Assembly (NCBI GenBank): GCA_902781545.1
Contig: CACZJR010000011.1
Coordinates: 1 to 40,502, forward strand
Source: an uncultured Spirochaetales bacterium
GTDB taxonomy: Bacteria > Spirochaetota > Spirochaetia > Sphaerochaetales > Sphaerochaetaceae
DNA length: 40,502 nucleotides
Reading direction: 5' to 3'
Position numbers and translations under genes: made by a program. Positions within the stretch are counted from its first letter, which is position 1. Each line of letters begins with the position of its first letter. Below are positions 1 through 10,928 of this stretch, in pieces. The notes below the pieces were generated by a model that worked only from the letters and a program-made list of their open reading frames with translations, was not told the DNA's origin and did not search any database.

Positions 1-1
1 T

Positions 2-1705
2 GTCAGGACCTACAGGGCACGTGATGTCTGGAACGCTATCATTGAGAGCGCATGGGCCTGCGCTGAGCCGGGCGTCTTCTTCGTGGACCGCTACAACAAG
101 ATGTCCAACTCCTGGTACTACTGCACCATCCGCTGCACCAACCCGTGCGGAGAGCAGGGTCTTCCGCCATGGGGAGTCTGCAACCTCGGATCCATCAACC
201 TCTCCAAGTTCGTCGGCGACAAGACCGTCTATTGGGACGATCTGGGCCACGCTGTCAGGACCGCGGTGCGCTTCCTGGACGATGTCATTGACGACACCCC
301 GTACTTCTTCGAGGAGAACCGTGAGCGCCAGCAGTCAGAGCGCCGTGTCGGAATGGGAACCATGGGTCTTGCCGACATGCTCATCAAGATGGAGCTCGCG
401 TACGGAAGCGATGAGAGCCTGAAGTTCATCGACAAGCTGTACAAGTTCATCGCGTGCGAGGCCTACATGGCCAGCTCCGAGATCGCAAAGGAGAAGGGCT
501 CCTTCAAGTTCTTCGATGCAGACAAGCTCCTGCAGAGCGGCTTCATGAAGGGCATGCCGGAGGATGTGCGTGAGACCGTGCGCAAGAACGGACTCAGGAA
601 CGTCACCCTCCTGACACAGGCACCTACCGGAACCACAGGAACAATGGTCGGAACCTCAACCGGAATAGAGCCTTACTACTTCTGGGAGTGGGAGAGAGTA
701 GGCAGAATGGGATCCAACATTGAGCGTGTGGCCATCTACGACGAGTGGGTCAAGGCCCACCCCGGCCAGGAGAAGCCCGCATACTTTGTCTCTGCCATGG
801 ACCTTGCTCCGGAAGGACACGTGAAGGTCCAGGCCGCGATCCAGAGATGGGTTGACTCATCAATCTCAAAGACAGGGAACACCCCGCGTGACTACACCGT
901 GGAGCAGACAGGTAAGCTTTATGAGCTTCTCTATGACCTCGGATGCAAGGGCGGCACAACCTACCGTGACGGCTCAAGGGACACACAGGTCCTGAAGGCC
1001 AAGGACGACTCCAAGAAGAACGAGGAGGCGGAGAAGAAGGCCGCCGAGTCAGCTGCCGAGATCGATGCCCTGAAGGCTGAGAACGCGGAGCTCAAGGAAC
1101 GCATAGCCGCCATTGAGAAGACGGAGAAGACCCTCAAGGCAAGGAGCCGCAGCAATGTCATGCGCGGAACAACCTACAAGAAGAGCACCCCGATCGGAAC
1201 CGCATATATCACAGTCAACTCCGACAATGACAGCTACGAGAATCCGTTTGAGGTGTTCATCAACGTTGCAAAGGTCGGAACCAGCGTGGCTGCCGATGCC
1301 GAGGGTCTTGCAAGACTGATATCCCTGATTCTCAGGATGCCCTCTCCGTATTCACCGAAACAGCGCGCGCAGGCCATCATCAACCAGCTCAAGGGAATCG
1401 GATCCGGTCAGAGCACAGGTTTCGGGAAGAACCGTGTCATGAGCCTTGCAGATGCTGTTGCCCAGGTCCTTGAGGAGCACATCGGCACTCAGAGCGAGTC
1501 CACAATCGAATCCACCAAGCTCACCGACGAGGGAGAGGAGGAGGAGAAGAGCCAGCCTGAGCTGATCACATCCGAATATGTCACCACCAAGGCCCCGCTT
1601 GCCAACGGAATCACCCGTGACATCTGCCCTGTGTGCGGAAACGCCACATTCGTCAAGATCGAGGGCTGCCAGAAGTGCCTTAGCTGCGGATACAGCAAGT
1701 GTTAA
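2..1705 (+). CDS. nrdJ: Adenosylcobalamin-dependent (class II) ribonucleoside reductase, C-terminal part
   Basis: Reduces ribonucleotides to deoxyribonucleotides in the cytoplasm, using coenzyme B12 instead of a tyrosyl radical or oxygen. The reading frame is open from base 2, so the start lies upstream of the window. Seen in order: the NPCGEQ substrate-site motif and CNLGSINL (near 150-200), the PTGT motif of the barrel (near 625-650), a charged coiled-coil linker (1004-1153), a TSCPD-type domain (about 1200-1320), and a C-terminal cysteine tail (CPVC, CQKC, CGYSKC) that in this family shuttles reducing equivalents to the active site. The enzyme fits an anaerobe or microaerophile. No second subunit gene is adjacent, as expected for class II enzymes. 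Family assignment is secure; the missing N-terminus cannot be judged. Confidence 0.95.
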   Translation, partial: VRTYRARDVWNAIIESAWACAEPGVFFVDRYNKMSNSWYYCTIRCTNPCGEQGLPPWGVCNLGSINLSKFVGDKTVYWDDLGHAVRTAVRFLDDVIDDTPYFFEENRERQQSERRVGMGTMGLADMLIKMELAYGSDESLKFIDKLYKFIACEAYMASSEIAKEKGSFKFFDADKLLQSGFMKGMPEDVRETVRKNGLRNVTLLTQAPTGTTGTMVGTSTGIEPYYFWEWERVGRMGSNIERVAIYDEWVKAHPGQEKPAYFVSAMDLAPEGHVKVQAAIQRWVDSSISKTGNTPRDYTVEQTGKLYELLYDLGCKGGTTYRDGSRDTQVLKAKDDSKKNEEAEKKAAESAAEIDALKAENAELKERIAAIEKTEKTLKARSRSNVMRGTTYKKSTPIGTAYITVNSDNDSYENPFEVFINVAKVGTSVAADAEGLARLISLILRMPSPYSPKQRAQAIINQLKGIGSGQSTGFGKNRVMSLADAVAQVLEEHIGTQSESTIESTKLTDEGEEEEKSQPELITSEYVTTKAPLANGITRDICPVCGNATFVKIEGCQKCLSCGYSKC

Positions 1706-1723
1706 GCTGAGTATATAAACGAG

Positions 1724-1766
1724 AAAGGGACTGCCGCATGATGAATGCGCAGCCCCTTTTCTTTTT
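1724..1766 (+). terminator. Rho-independent terminator of nrdJ
   Basis: An inverted repeat starting AAGGGACTGC and returning as GCGCAGCCCCTT is followed by a T-rich run, 18 bases after the nrdJ stop. The opposing gene ends at 1784, so it may also stop that transcript. The stem resembles the terminator at 33506. Confidence 0.8.
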
Positions 1767-1783
1767 GGCTTTGTTTTCGTCTC

Positions 1784-2767
1784 TTATTTCTTAAAGCCTT
1801 CGACGAGCTTTCTGAGAGCTGTCATCTCATAGCCTGCAAGGTAAGCCACATCCTCGAGCTTCTGGCCCTTGAAGTCGAATGTGCCGTTTGTGGCGTAGGT
1901 GTTCAGGGTTCCCCAGTTCATGTACGCTATGGCATACATCGCAGTGGAGAACTCCTCGGCCTGGCTGTCATTCAGACCCAGATATCTTCCGAGGCTGTAG
2001 TAGTTGGGGGTATCGTCCTCGTCATCATCCCACCAGCTGTCATCAGAGCTGTAATCGCTGTCCCAGCTTGAAGAGTCACCGAGAAGGGCACTCCAGTCAA
2101 CGCCCGCAAGGGCCGCTTCCCAGTCGTAGTCATCACCGGAGCTGGAGCTGTAATCATCCGTTCCCATGTCGCCGAACATGGAGAACAGCGCGCTCATGTC
2201 CATGACCTCGTAGCCGGAGGGAACCTCGAACAGGGAGGCATCGGGCTTCTGCGTGAGGCTGTTGATGTACATGATCGAGTCAACGGACTGGATGGCGTAC
2301 AGGTCGTTGCCGTTGTACCAGTATGTGCTGACTGTCCCGTCCGGGGCCTTTGCCTTCTCGTAGTAGTAGGTCTTGCCGTCGAGCTTGTCGTTTCCGCTGC
2401 TCAGGACGTCGACCGTTTCGGGCATGTCGATTGTGTCTGAATCATCCATGCCATCCATGCTCATGACCATTATGCTCTTTTCTGCATCGCTGATCATGTT
2501 CATCTTGCCGTCCTTGATGAGGACCTTGAACGTCTCGCCGTTTTCAGTCGCCTCCATGTAGTAGGAGCCCGCGTGCTCGGCCACGGTGACCGGGCTCGGG
2601 TTTCCGACCTTGGAGCCTCTGTCATCCAGCTCATACATGGTTGACTTGAGCATGAACTCTCCCGACTTGAAGATGTTCCCGTATTTTGTGAATCTAGTTG
2701 ATGTTGCGGCAAACAGCGCTGTGGCCAGGATCAGGCCCAGCAGGATCAGAGCAATTCTTTTCTTCAT
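1784..2767 (-). CDS. Exported protein with acidic Ser/Asp/Trp-rich segment, function unknown
   Basis: A protein of 327 residues with an N-terminal signal peptide (MKKR, hydrophobic run, ALFA-A cleavage site) and no lipobox cysteine, so probably periplasmic or surface-exposed. The N-terminal half (residues about 25-200) is rich in beta-type residues and reads like a LolA-like or DUF4412-like fold; this is only a resemblance. A low-complexity acidic stretch dominated by S, D and W follows (residues about 215-260), then a helical C-terminus. I chose the ATG at 2767 because AGGGAG sits 6 bases upstream and the signal peptide begins there; a start 12 codons earlier (2803) lacks these features. It is convergent with nrdJ. 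No function can be assigned. Confidence 0.8.
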   Translation of the reverse strand: MKKRIALILLGLILATALFAATSTRFTKYGNIFKSGEFMLKSTMYELDDRGSKVGNPSPVTVAEHAGSYYMEATENGETFKVLIKDGKMNMISDAEKSIMVMSMDGMDDSDTIDMPETVDVLSSGNDKLDGKTYYYEKAKAPDGTVSTYWYNGNDLYAIQSVDSIMYINSLTQKPDASLFEVPSGYEVMDMSALFSMFGDMGTDDYSSSSGDDYDWEAALAGVDWSALLGDSSSWDSDYSSDDSWWDDDEDDTPNYYSLGRYLGLNDSQAEEFSTAMYAIAYMNWGTLNTYATNGTFDFKGQKLEDVAYLAGYEMTALRKLVEGFKK

Positions 2768-2803
2768 TTCAATCTCCCTAGTGCCGGCATATGCCGGTTT
2801 CAT

Positions 2804-3036
2804 ACCAATTTTAATGGTAAAAGCCGTTTAGCACACAAGTCAAGAGTTTTTGCTCCGCAGGTTTCTTCTACGTCCTGATAGACCATAATTACTTGTAAAT
2901 ATATTAGTTTCGGTTTATCCTTGAAAATGGCGTCTTGGCGGCCCATATCCGCCGTCGCCTTCGTGCTGATGCACGGCAAAAACTAGGTTTACGATTCGCC
3001 GTAACATACGGCCAATTTGATCAAGGAGGCTCTTTC
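2804..3036 (+). promoter_or_regulatory. Structured 5' leader / intergenic region upstream of nifJ
   Basis: This gene-free stretch contains several inverted repeats before the nifJ ribosome binding site. GGCG (2929-2932) pairs with CGCC (2956-2959) around GGCGG/CCGCC (2937-2941 with 2949-2953). GTGC/GCAC (2963-2966 with 2971-2974) form a tetraloop hairpin. GCCGT at 2998-3002 can pair either with ACGGC at 2973-2977 or with ACGGC at 3008-3012, so two mutually exclusive folds are possible. I did not recognise a known riboswitch class. A weak -10-like TATATT lies near 2899, but no convincing promoter is visible. Confidence 0.4.
3023..3029 (+). promoter_or_regulatory. Shine-Dalgarno site fixing the nifJ start
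   Basis: AAGGAGG lies 7 bases before the ATG at 3037. It decides for this start over an in-frame ATG at 2929 or other upstream codons, which lie inside the structured leader and lack such a site. Confidence 0.85.
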
Positions 3037-6555
<3,519 letters not shown>

Positions 6556-6580
6556 TAGCGTTTTCAGACTGTCAAGTCAG

Positions 6581-6613
6581 ACCCGTCCAGGCAATGCCAG
6601 GGCGGGTTTTTTA
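6581..6613 (+). terminator. Rho-independent terminator of nifJ
   Basis: ACCCGTC pairs with GGCGGGT around a short loop that can itself pair (GGC/GCC), followed directly by a run of six or more T. It lies 26 bases after the nifJ stop. Confidence 0.85.
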
Positions 6614-6620
6614 TCATAAT

Positions 6621-6649
6621 TTGCAAAAAGCATGTCAAATGCTTATATT
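6621..6649 (+). promoter_or_regulatory. Promoter of the InlB-repeat lipoprotein, with palindrome in spacer
   Basis: TTGCAA (6621-6626), a 17-base spacer and TATATT (6644-6649) match the sigma-70 pattern. The spacer holds a perfect inverted repeat AAGCAT-5-ATGCTT (6628-6644), a possible operator. The gene begins 30 bases downstream. Confidence 0.6.
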
Positions 6650-6678
6650 TACCTTATGATTTCAAGGGGGGAGAGTCT

Positions 6679-7314
6679 ATGAATAAGGTCTTTATTATTC
6701 TTCTTTCAGTTCTGCTTGCCTTCACGGCGATTTCTTGCAATTCAACAAGCACGGTTTTTGCTGAAGATTACAGCGCTGCGGTCTCACATGCTAAAGAGCC
6801 GGTTGATCTGAGGACAGGGGACAACGGACTCTCTGAAAAGGAGAACGGCTACGGAACGGTCACATTCGACCCGAACTCCGCAAGCGGGACCATGCCGGAC
6901 CAGCAGATACCGGAGATGGTGCTCACCCCGCTGGACAAATGCACCTTCACAATGCAGGATTGTCACTTCGCAGGCTGGAACACAGATCCGTCCGGAGAGG
7001 GCGACTGGCTTGATGATGAGTCAGAGATCATGATGTCCGCAGGAGAACATAGGACGCTCTATGCGTTCTTTGAGCCTGATACCGCGACAGTGACATTCAA
7101 TGCAAACGGCGGAACAGGTGACATGCCCGCACAGAATGTCATAGCGAATCAGGGCTTTGTCCTCAATGCCAATGCATTCACCGCTCCGGAGAATACCGTT
7201 TTCTACGGATGGGACACAAAGGCAGACGGAAGCGGCACCTACTACGGGGAATGCGCATACATCACCATTCAGGAGAACCTGAGCCTTTACGCCATGTGGG
7301 CTCCGGCGAACTGA
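6679..7314 (+). CDS. Lipoprotein with two InlB-type B-repeats
   Basis: A 211-residue protein. A signal peptide ends in a lipobox (AISC, Cys20), predicting acylation and membrane or surface anchoring. Two repeats of the Listeria-Bacteroides (InlB B-repeat, Flg_new) type follow. The first starts VTFDPNSASGTMP (near residue 56) and ends at YAFFEP. The second starts VTFNANGGTGDMP (near residue 136) and ends at YAMWAP. Both carry the typical GW(N/D)T core. Such repeats form small beta-grasp-like modules in surface proteins, often linked to adhesion, but a specific partner cannot be named. A strong GGGGGGAGAG binding site precedes the ATG. It is monocistronic, between the nifJ terminator and the CRISPR locus. 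Confidence 0.85.
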   Translation: MNKVFIILLSVLLAFTAISCNSTSTVFAEDYSAAVSHAKEPVDLRTGDNGLSEKENGYGTVTFDPNSASGTMPDQQIPEMVLTPLDKCTFTMQDCHFAGWNTDPSGEGDWLDDESEIMMSAGEHRTLYAFFEPDTATVTFNANGGTGDMPAQNVIANQGFVLNANAFTAPENTVFYGWDTKADGSGTYYGECAYITIQENLSLYAMWAPAN

Positions 7315-7368
7315 GCGGATTTACGAAAACAATAATCACCGCAAATAGCAACCGATTCTCAATTGATT

Positions 7369-7394
7369 AAAAAAATGGATGCCGTAGCATCCAT
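7369..7394 (-). terminator. Terminator of tracrRNA
   Basis: A perfect 8-bp stem ATGGATGC/GCATCCAT with a 4-base loop is followed on the minus strand by seven T. It sits at the 3' end of the predicted tracrRNA. Confidence 0.85.
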
Positions 7395-7465
7395 TCTCAT
7401 TTTGTGAGTCAACCTTTCGGTTGCCCCTTGTTAGCAAGGTTAGACCGTAAGCTTTGATAAACTTT
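7369..7465 (-). ncRNA. tracrRNA of the type II-C CRISPR system
   Basis: Read on the minus strand, this about 97-nt RNA begins with an anti-repeat, followed by a CAACC-GAAA-GGTTG hairpin (7410-7423), a CTCA-loop-TGAG hairpin (7396-7408) and an 8-bp terminator stem with a T7 tail (7369-7394). By eye, 35 of the 36 nucleotides of the CRISPR repeat (in the GTTG...GAT orientation) can pair with the genomic anti-repeat (7430-7470), with only two small bulges (TA and T) on the tracrRNA side; a TSS near 7465 would trim the last few pairs. A consensus-like promoter lies just upstream. The RNA should pair with each pre-crRNA repeat, support RNase III processing and bind Cas9. The exact 5' end is an estimate from the promoter. 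Confidence 0.9.
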
Positions 7466-7470
7466 AAAAT
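7430..7470 (-). other. CRISPR anti-repeat
   Basis: The segment is complementary to the full array repeat. A 16-bp perfect core (GACCGTAAGCTTTGAT in the crRNA sense) continues on one side through nine further base pairs including two G-T wobbles. On the other side, after a two-base bulge, lie seven pairs, a one-base bulge and three pairs. It is the only anti-repeat seen in the window. Confidence 0.9.
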
Positions 7471-7471
7471 C

Positions 7472-7501
7472 ATTGTAATTGTGCAATTGATTTCATGTCA
7501 A
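7472..7501 (-). promoter_or_regulatory. Promoter of tracrRNA
   Basis: On the minus strand TTGACA (7496-7501), an 18-base spacer and TACAAT (7472-7477) form a near-consensus sigma-70 promoter. It places the start of transcription near 7465, at the 5' edge of the anti-repeat. Confidence 0.75.
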
Positions 7502-7583
7502 GCTAAACTTTCGTTCTAGGTGTTATTGTCTGATCAGCCAATATTATAGAGTTTTATGGCATAGCTTTTAAAGGTTTCCGTAG

Positions 7584-7615
7584 TATAATGAAAAAACAGT
7601 CAGTAGCTAGGGAGG
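7584..7615 (+). promoter_or_regulatory. cas9 -10 box and ribosome binding site
   Basis: TATAAT at 7584-7589 is a good -10 element, though no clear -35 is seen. AGGGAGG (7609-7615) lies 4 bases before the cas9 ATG. The leader would be about 25 bases and diverges from the tracrRNA promoter 80 bases away. Confidence 0.5.
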
Positions 7616-7619
7616 CGAA

Positions 7620-10600
7620 ATGAGATATAGATTGGGTTTGGATATGGGAACCAATTCAATTGGTTTTGCTGTAATAGAACTTTCCAAGAATGATTACCCT
7701 GTTGATTTGGTCACAATGGGTGTTCGGGTCTTCAAGGATGGTAGAAATCCGAAAGATAAACAACCACTTGCTCTTGCAAGAAGGACTGCCCGTGGTCTGA
7801 GAAGACAAAGAGACAGAAGGCTGCAGAGAAAAAAGCAGATTCTCAGATCTTTGATTGATAATCATCTGTTCCCAATTACGGAAGAGGAACGCCAATCACT
7901 CAAGTTGCTTGACCCTTATACTCTCAGGAAAGAGGCACTTGACCGGCCTTTATCAGATTTTGAACTCGGCAGGGCTCTTTTCCATCTGGGTTCAAGAAGA
8001 GGATTTAAGAGCAATAGAATTACCGATGAGCAGGAAAATGAGTCAAGTTCTTCTGGTAGCAGCAAGAAAATGACTCAGGCCGACAAGATTTCGAATCTTT
8101 CTGTTGAAATGAATGAGAATGGTGCCAGAACTGTGGGAGAATATCTGTATCTGAGAATCAAAGAAGGTTCAGGAGCAAGGTTCCGCGGTGGTGATTTCAA
8201 TTGCTATCCATCTAGAGAGCATTATGTTGATGAATTTAATGATATCAGGAAGAAGCAGGCTGAATTCCATAAAGATGTTGACTGGGATTCAATCTACAAT
8301 GCCATTTTCTTCCAAAGGCCACTAAGAAAGCAGGAAAGAGGAAAGTGCAGGTTTTACACAGATAAGGACAGGGCTTATTCCGCTTTGCCTAGTGCACATC
8401 AGTTCAGAATTCTGTCTGAGATCAATAATCTGAAATTCAATGATGAGGATGGCAACACAATCGGGCTAAGTGATTTTGAGAAAGATAAGCTTTTCAGTGC
8501 GTTGGACAACTGTAAGACCATGTCTTTCTCAAAGATAAGACAGGTATTGAAACTTGGATCCTCATGTAAGTTCAATTTGGAAGATGATAGGAAGGATAAG
8601 CTATTAGGCAATGAGACATCCTTCATGATGAGAAAGCCTGAGTACTTCGGGGCATTATGGGATGAGATGTCACTTGAAGCACAGGATGATGTTGTAGATT
8701 TGCTTCTCGAGGCCGAGACAGATGAGGAAGTGCTTGAGAAACTTGCGTTGTTTGATCTTTCAGATAGTCAGAAAGACAAATTACTTACGATAAAACTTGG
8801 AAGAAAAGTCGGAAGCCTTTCTTCTGAGTTTATGAGAGATTGCTTGGCAATCATGAAAGCCAAGCATGTGAGATATGACGAGGCTGTTTCCGATATGGAT
8901 TTGCATCACAGCTATAACCCCATAACTGAACTTCAGGATTGTCTCCCGTATTACGGAAAGGTATTAACCCAGACAGTCTCGGGAGCACATCCTGAGGCTG
9001 ATGAGAATAATCCTGAGTACAAATATGGAAAAATCTCAAATCCGACAGTACATATTGCATTGAATCAGTTGAGAAAGGTCGTCAACTCAATAATTGAGCA
9101 TTATGGCAAACCAGAGCAGATTGTCGTTGAGCTCTCTAGGGATATCAGTGAGAGTACAGAGAAAAGAAATGAGCATTACAGAGAACAAGCCCAACGGGAA
9201 AAAGAGAATGAGAGAATCAGAGAACAGATAAAGGAGCTGGGAATCCCAAAACCGACGGCGTGGGATATCAAAAAATACAAACTATGGGAAGAGCTCGGGA
9301 AAGACTCCAATGTCAGAAAATGCCCATATTGCGGAAAACCAATTCCCGCAAGCAAGCTTTTCACCAAGGAAATAGAAATAGAGCATATACTCCCATATTC
9401 AAGGACCATGCTCGATTCAATGTCAAACTTGACGCTTGCACATGCTCACTGCAATCTAAAGAAATCAAACCTGACACCTTATGAGGCATTCTCATCTAAT
9501 CCTGATGGGTATGACTGGCAGGAGATAATGCAGCGGATTCAAAATTTCCCTGCTGAAAAGCGATCCAAATTCTCAAAAGAGGCAATCGTTCGCTTCGATG
9601 AAGGGGAAGGTTTTATTGCTCGTCAGTTAAATGACAACCGATATTTGTCCAAAGCTGCCAGGGATTATCTTGCTTGTATATGTCCCTCCAGTCACATCTG
9701 GGGCATTCCGGGGTTTAACACCTCTTATCTCAGATCAAAGTGGGGATTGAATCTTATCCTAAACAAGAATGGTGACCCCTATTTCAAAAACAGGTCTGAT
9801 CACAGACATCATTCCATTGATGCTGTGGTCATTGGCTTAACAGATAGAGGTATGATCAAGGAGATGGCTGACTTGAATAAAACCTATGACAGTGTCGCAA
9901 GGATGAATGTCCCACCATTCCCCTTTGATGAAGACCGAGTAAGATACCTTTTACGTAACATGATTGTCTCTTATAAGCCTGATCATGGCTATCAAAGCAG
10001 ATTCTTCAAAGAGACCGCAACAGGCCTCAAATATGTCAAAACACGAATTAAAGTAGCTGATTTATCAGAACAATTGGTTAAGGAAGATCGATTATTTAGT
10101 AAGAGTCTATCTGAGAAGCTAAACTCTTTGTTGGATTCGGGTAAATCTTTCAGAGCTGTAAAAAAGGCTTTGCTTGATAAGGCAAAAGCTTCACAAAAAA
10201 CAGACGAACCTGAAATTGATGTCTATGAGAAGGTCTGGGTAACAAGAGTTAATCTCATTGATCTTGAAGAGAAGGATATCATGGAGGGAAGGGTGTTTAA
10301 TCCCAAGATTCGAAAGTATCTGATAGATAATACCGTGGATGTGATCAAAGATAAGAGGGCCCTTAAGTCTAGACTCGGTGAACTATCAGAAAGGGCAGGG
10401 ATAAAGAGAGTAAGGTATGTTCCTAAAAATCAGGTGTTTTCAAGTATTAATTCTGTCCCGAATAAATGGTATGAACGCGATGGAGTATGCTTTGTAAGCA
10501 TATGGAGGATTTCTCAGAAGGGGAAGAACCCTAAATATCAAGGACAGTTCATCAGCTATCAGGAAGCTTATGATCACGAATCCGGAAAACTTAAAGAGTA

Positions 10601-10928
10601 TCCAAAGCCACATCCTGCCGCAAAGAAGCTAATGTCTCTTTACAAAGATGATGTTGTCCGGATTTATCCGAATGATGGTTCTTCGCCTTATTATGCTATT
10701 TGTGCTGGATTTGCTACTACTCGAAACAAAATAGATTTGCAACCGTTGTTTTGCGCAAAATCAATTGGGTCTTGGATATATGAGACAAACTCAGACATAA
10801 TCAATGATTATTCCAGATGGTTTGATAAGGCAGACGGGCAGAATTTTATTTCTATAAATGCTTTATTCAGTGACAATAAAGTTGTAGTCGTTAAAGTAAG
10901 TCCGGATGGGAGAATAGAACATCAGTGA
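7620..10928 (+). CDS. cas9: CRISPR-associated endonuclease Cas9, type II-C
   Basis: RNA-guided double-strand DNA nuclease of the CRISPR immune system. At 1102 residues it is in the compact range of II-C enzymes. All nuclease motifs are present: RuvC-I LDMGTNSIG with Asp8; an arginine-rich bridge helix (residues about 55-80, ARRTARGLRRQRDRR); RuvC-II IVVELSRD with Glu504; an HNH domain preceded by a CPYCG zinc-type knuckle, with catalytic His589 in IEHILPYS and a following HCNLKKSN; and RuvC-III DHRHHSIDA with His731 and Asp734. It is therefore predicted to be fully active. It heads cas9-cas1-cas2 and its stop overlaps the cas1 start by 4 bases. Base composition is more A+T-rich than the flanking genes, suggesting transfer. 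The PAM cannot be read from sequence. Confidence 0.97.
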   Translation: MRYRLGLDMGTNSIGFAVIELSKNDYPVDLVTMGVRVFKDGRNPKDKQPLALARRTARGLRRQRDRRLQRKKQILRSLIDNHLFPITEEERQSLKLLDPYTLRKEALDRPLSDFELGRALFHLGSRRGFKSNRITDEQENESSSSGSSKKMTQADKISNLSVEMNENGARTVGEYLYLRIKEGSGARFRGGDFNCYPSREHYVDEFNDIRKKQAEFHKDVDWDSIYNAIFFQRPLRKQERGKCRFYTDKDRAYSALPSAHQFRILSEINNLKFNDEDGNTIGLSDFEKDKLFSALDNCKTMSFSKIRQVLKLGSSCKFNLEDDRKDKLLGNETSFMMRKPEYFGALWDEMSLEAQDDVVDLLLEAETDEEVLEKLALFDLSDSQKDKLLTIKLGRKVGSLSSEFMRDCLAIMKAKHVRYDEAVSDMDLHHSYNPITELQDCLPYYGKVLTQTVSGAHPEADENNPEYKYGKISNPTVHIALNQLRKVVNSIIEHYGKPEQIVVELSRDISESTEKRNEHYREQAQREKENERIREQIKELGIPKPTAWDIKKYKLWEELGKDSNVRKCPYCGKPIPASKLFTKEIEIEHILPYSRTMLDSMSNLTLAHAHCNLKKSNLTPYEAFSSNPDGYDWQEIMQRIQNFPAEKRSKFSKEAIVRFDEGEGFIARQLNDNRYLSKAARDYLACICPSSHIWGIPGFNTSYLRSKWGLNLILNKNGDPYFKNRSDHRHHSIDAVVIGLTDRGMIKEMADLNKTYDSVARMNVPPFPFDEDRVRYLLRNMIVSYKPDHGYQSRFFKETATGLKYVKTRIKVADLSEQLVKEDRLFSKSLSEKLNSLLDSGKSFRAVKKALLDKAKASQKTDEPEIDVYEKVWVTRVNLIDLEEKDIMEGRVFNPKIRKYLIDNTVDVIKDKRALKSRLGELSERAGIKRVRYVPKNQVFSSINSVPNKWYERDGVCFVSIWRISQKGKNPKYQGQFISYQEAYDHESGKLKEYPKPHPAAKKLMSLYKDDVVRIYPNDGSSPYYAICAGFATTRNKIDLQPLFCAKSIGSWIYETNSDIINDYSRWFDKADGQNFISINALFSDNKVVVVKVSPDGRIEHQ

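Noticed and set aside
2804-3036. Thiamine pyrophosphate riboswitch or T-box upstream of nifJ
   Set aside because: Neither the TPP core (CTGAGA and related segments) nor the T-box sequence is present; only unnamed hairpins are supported.
2929-3036. N-terminal extension of PFOR from an upstream ATG
   Set aside because: It lies in the structured leader, lacks a ribosome binding site, and is unlike known PFOR N-termini; AAGGAGG marks 3037.
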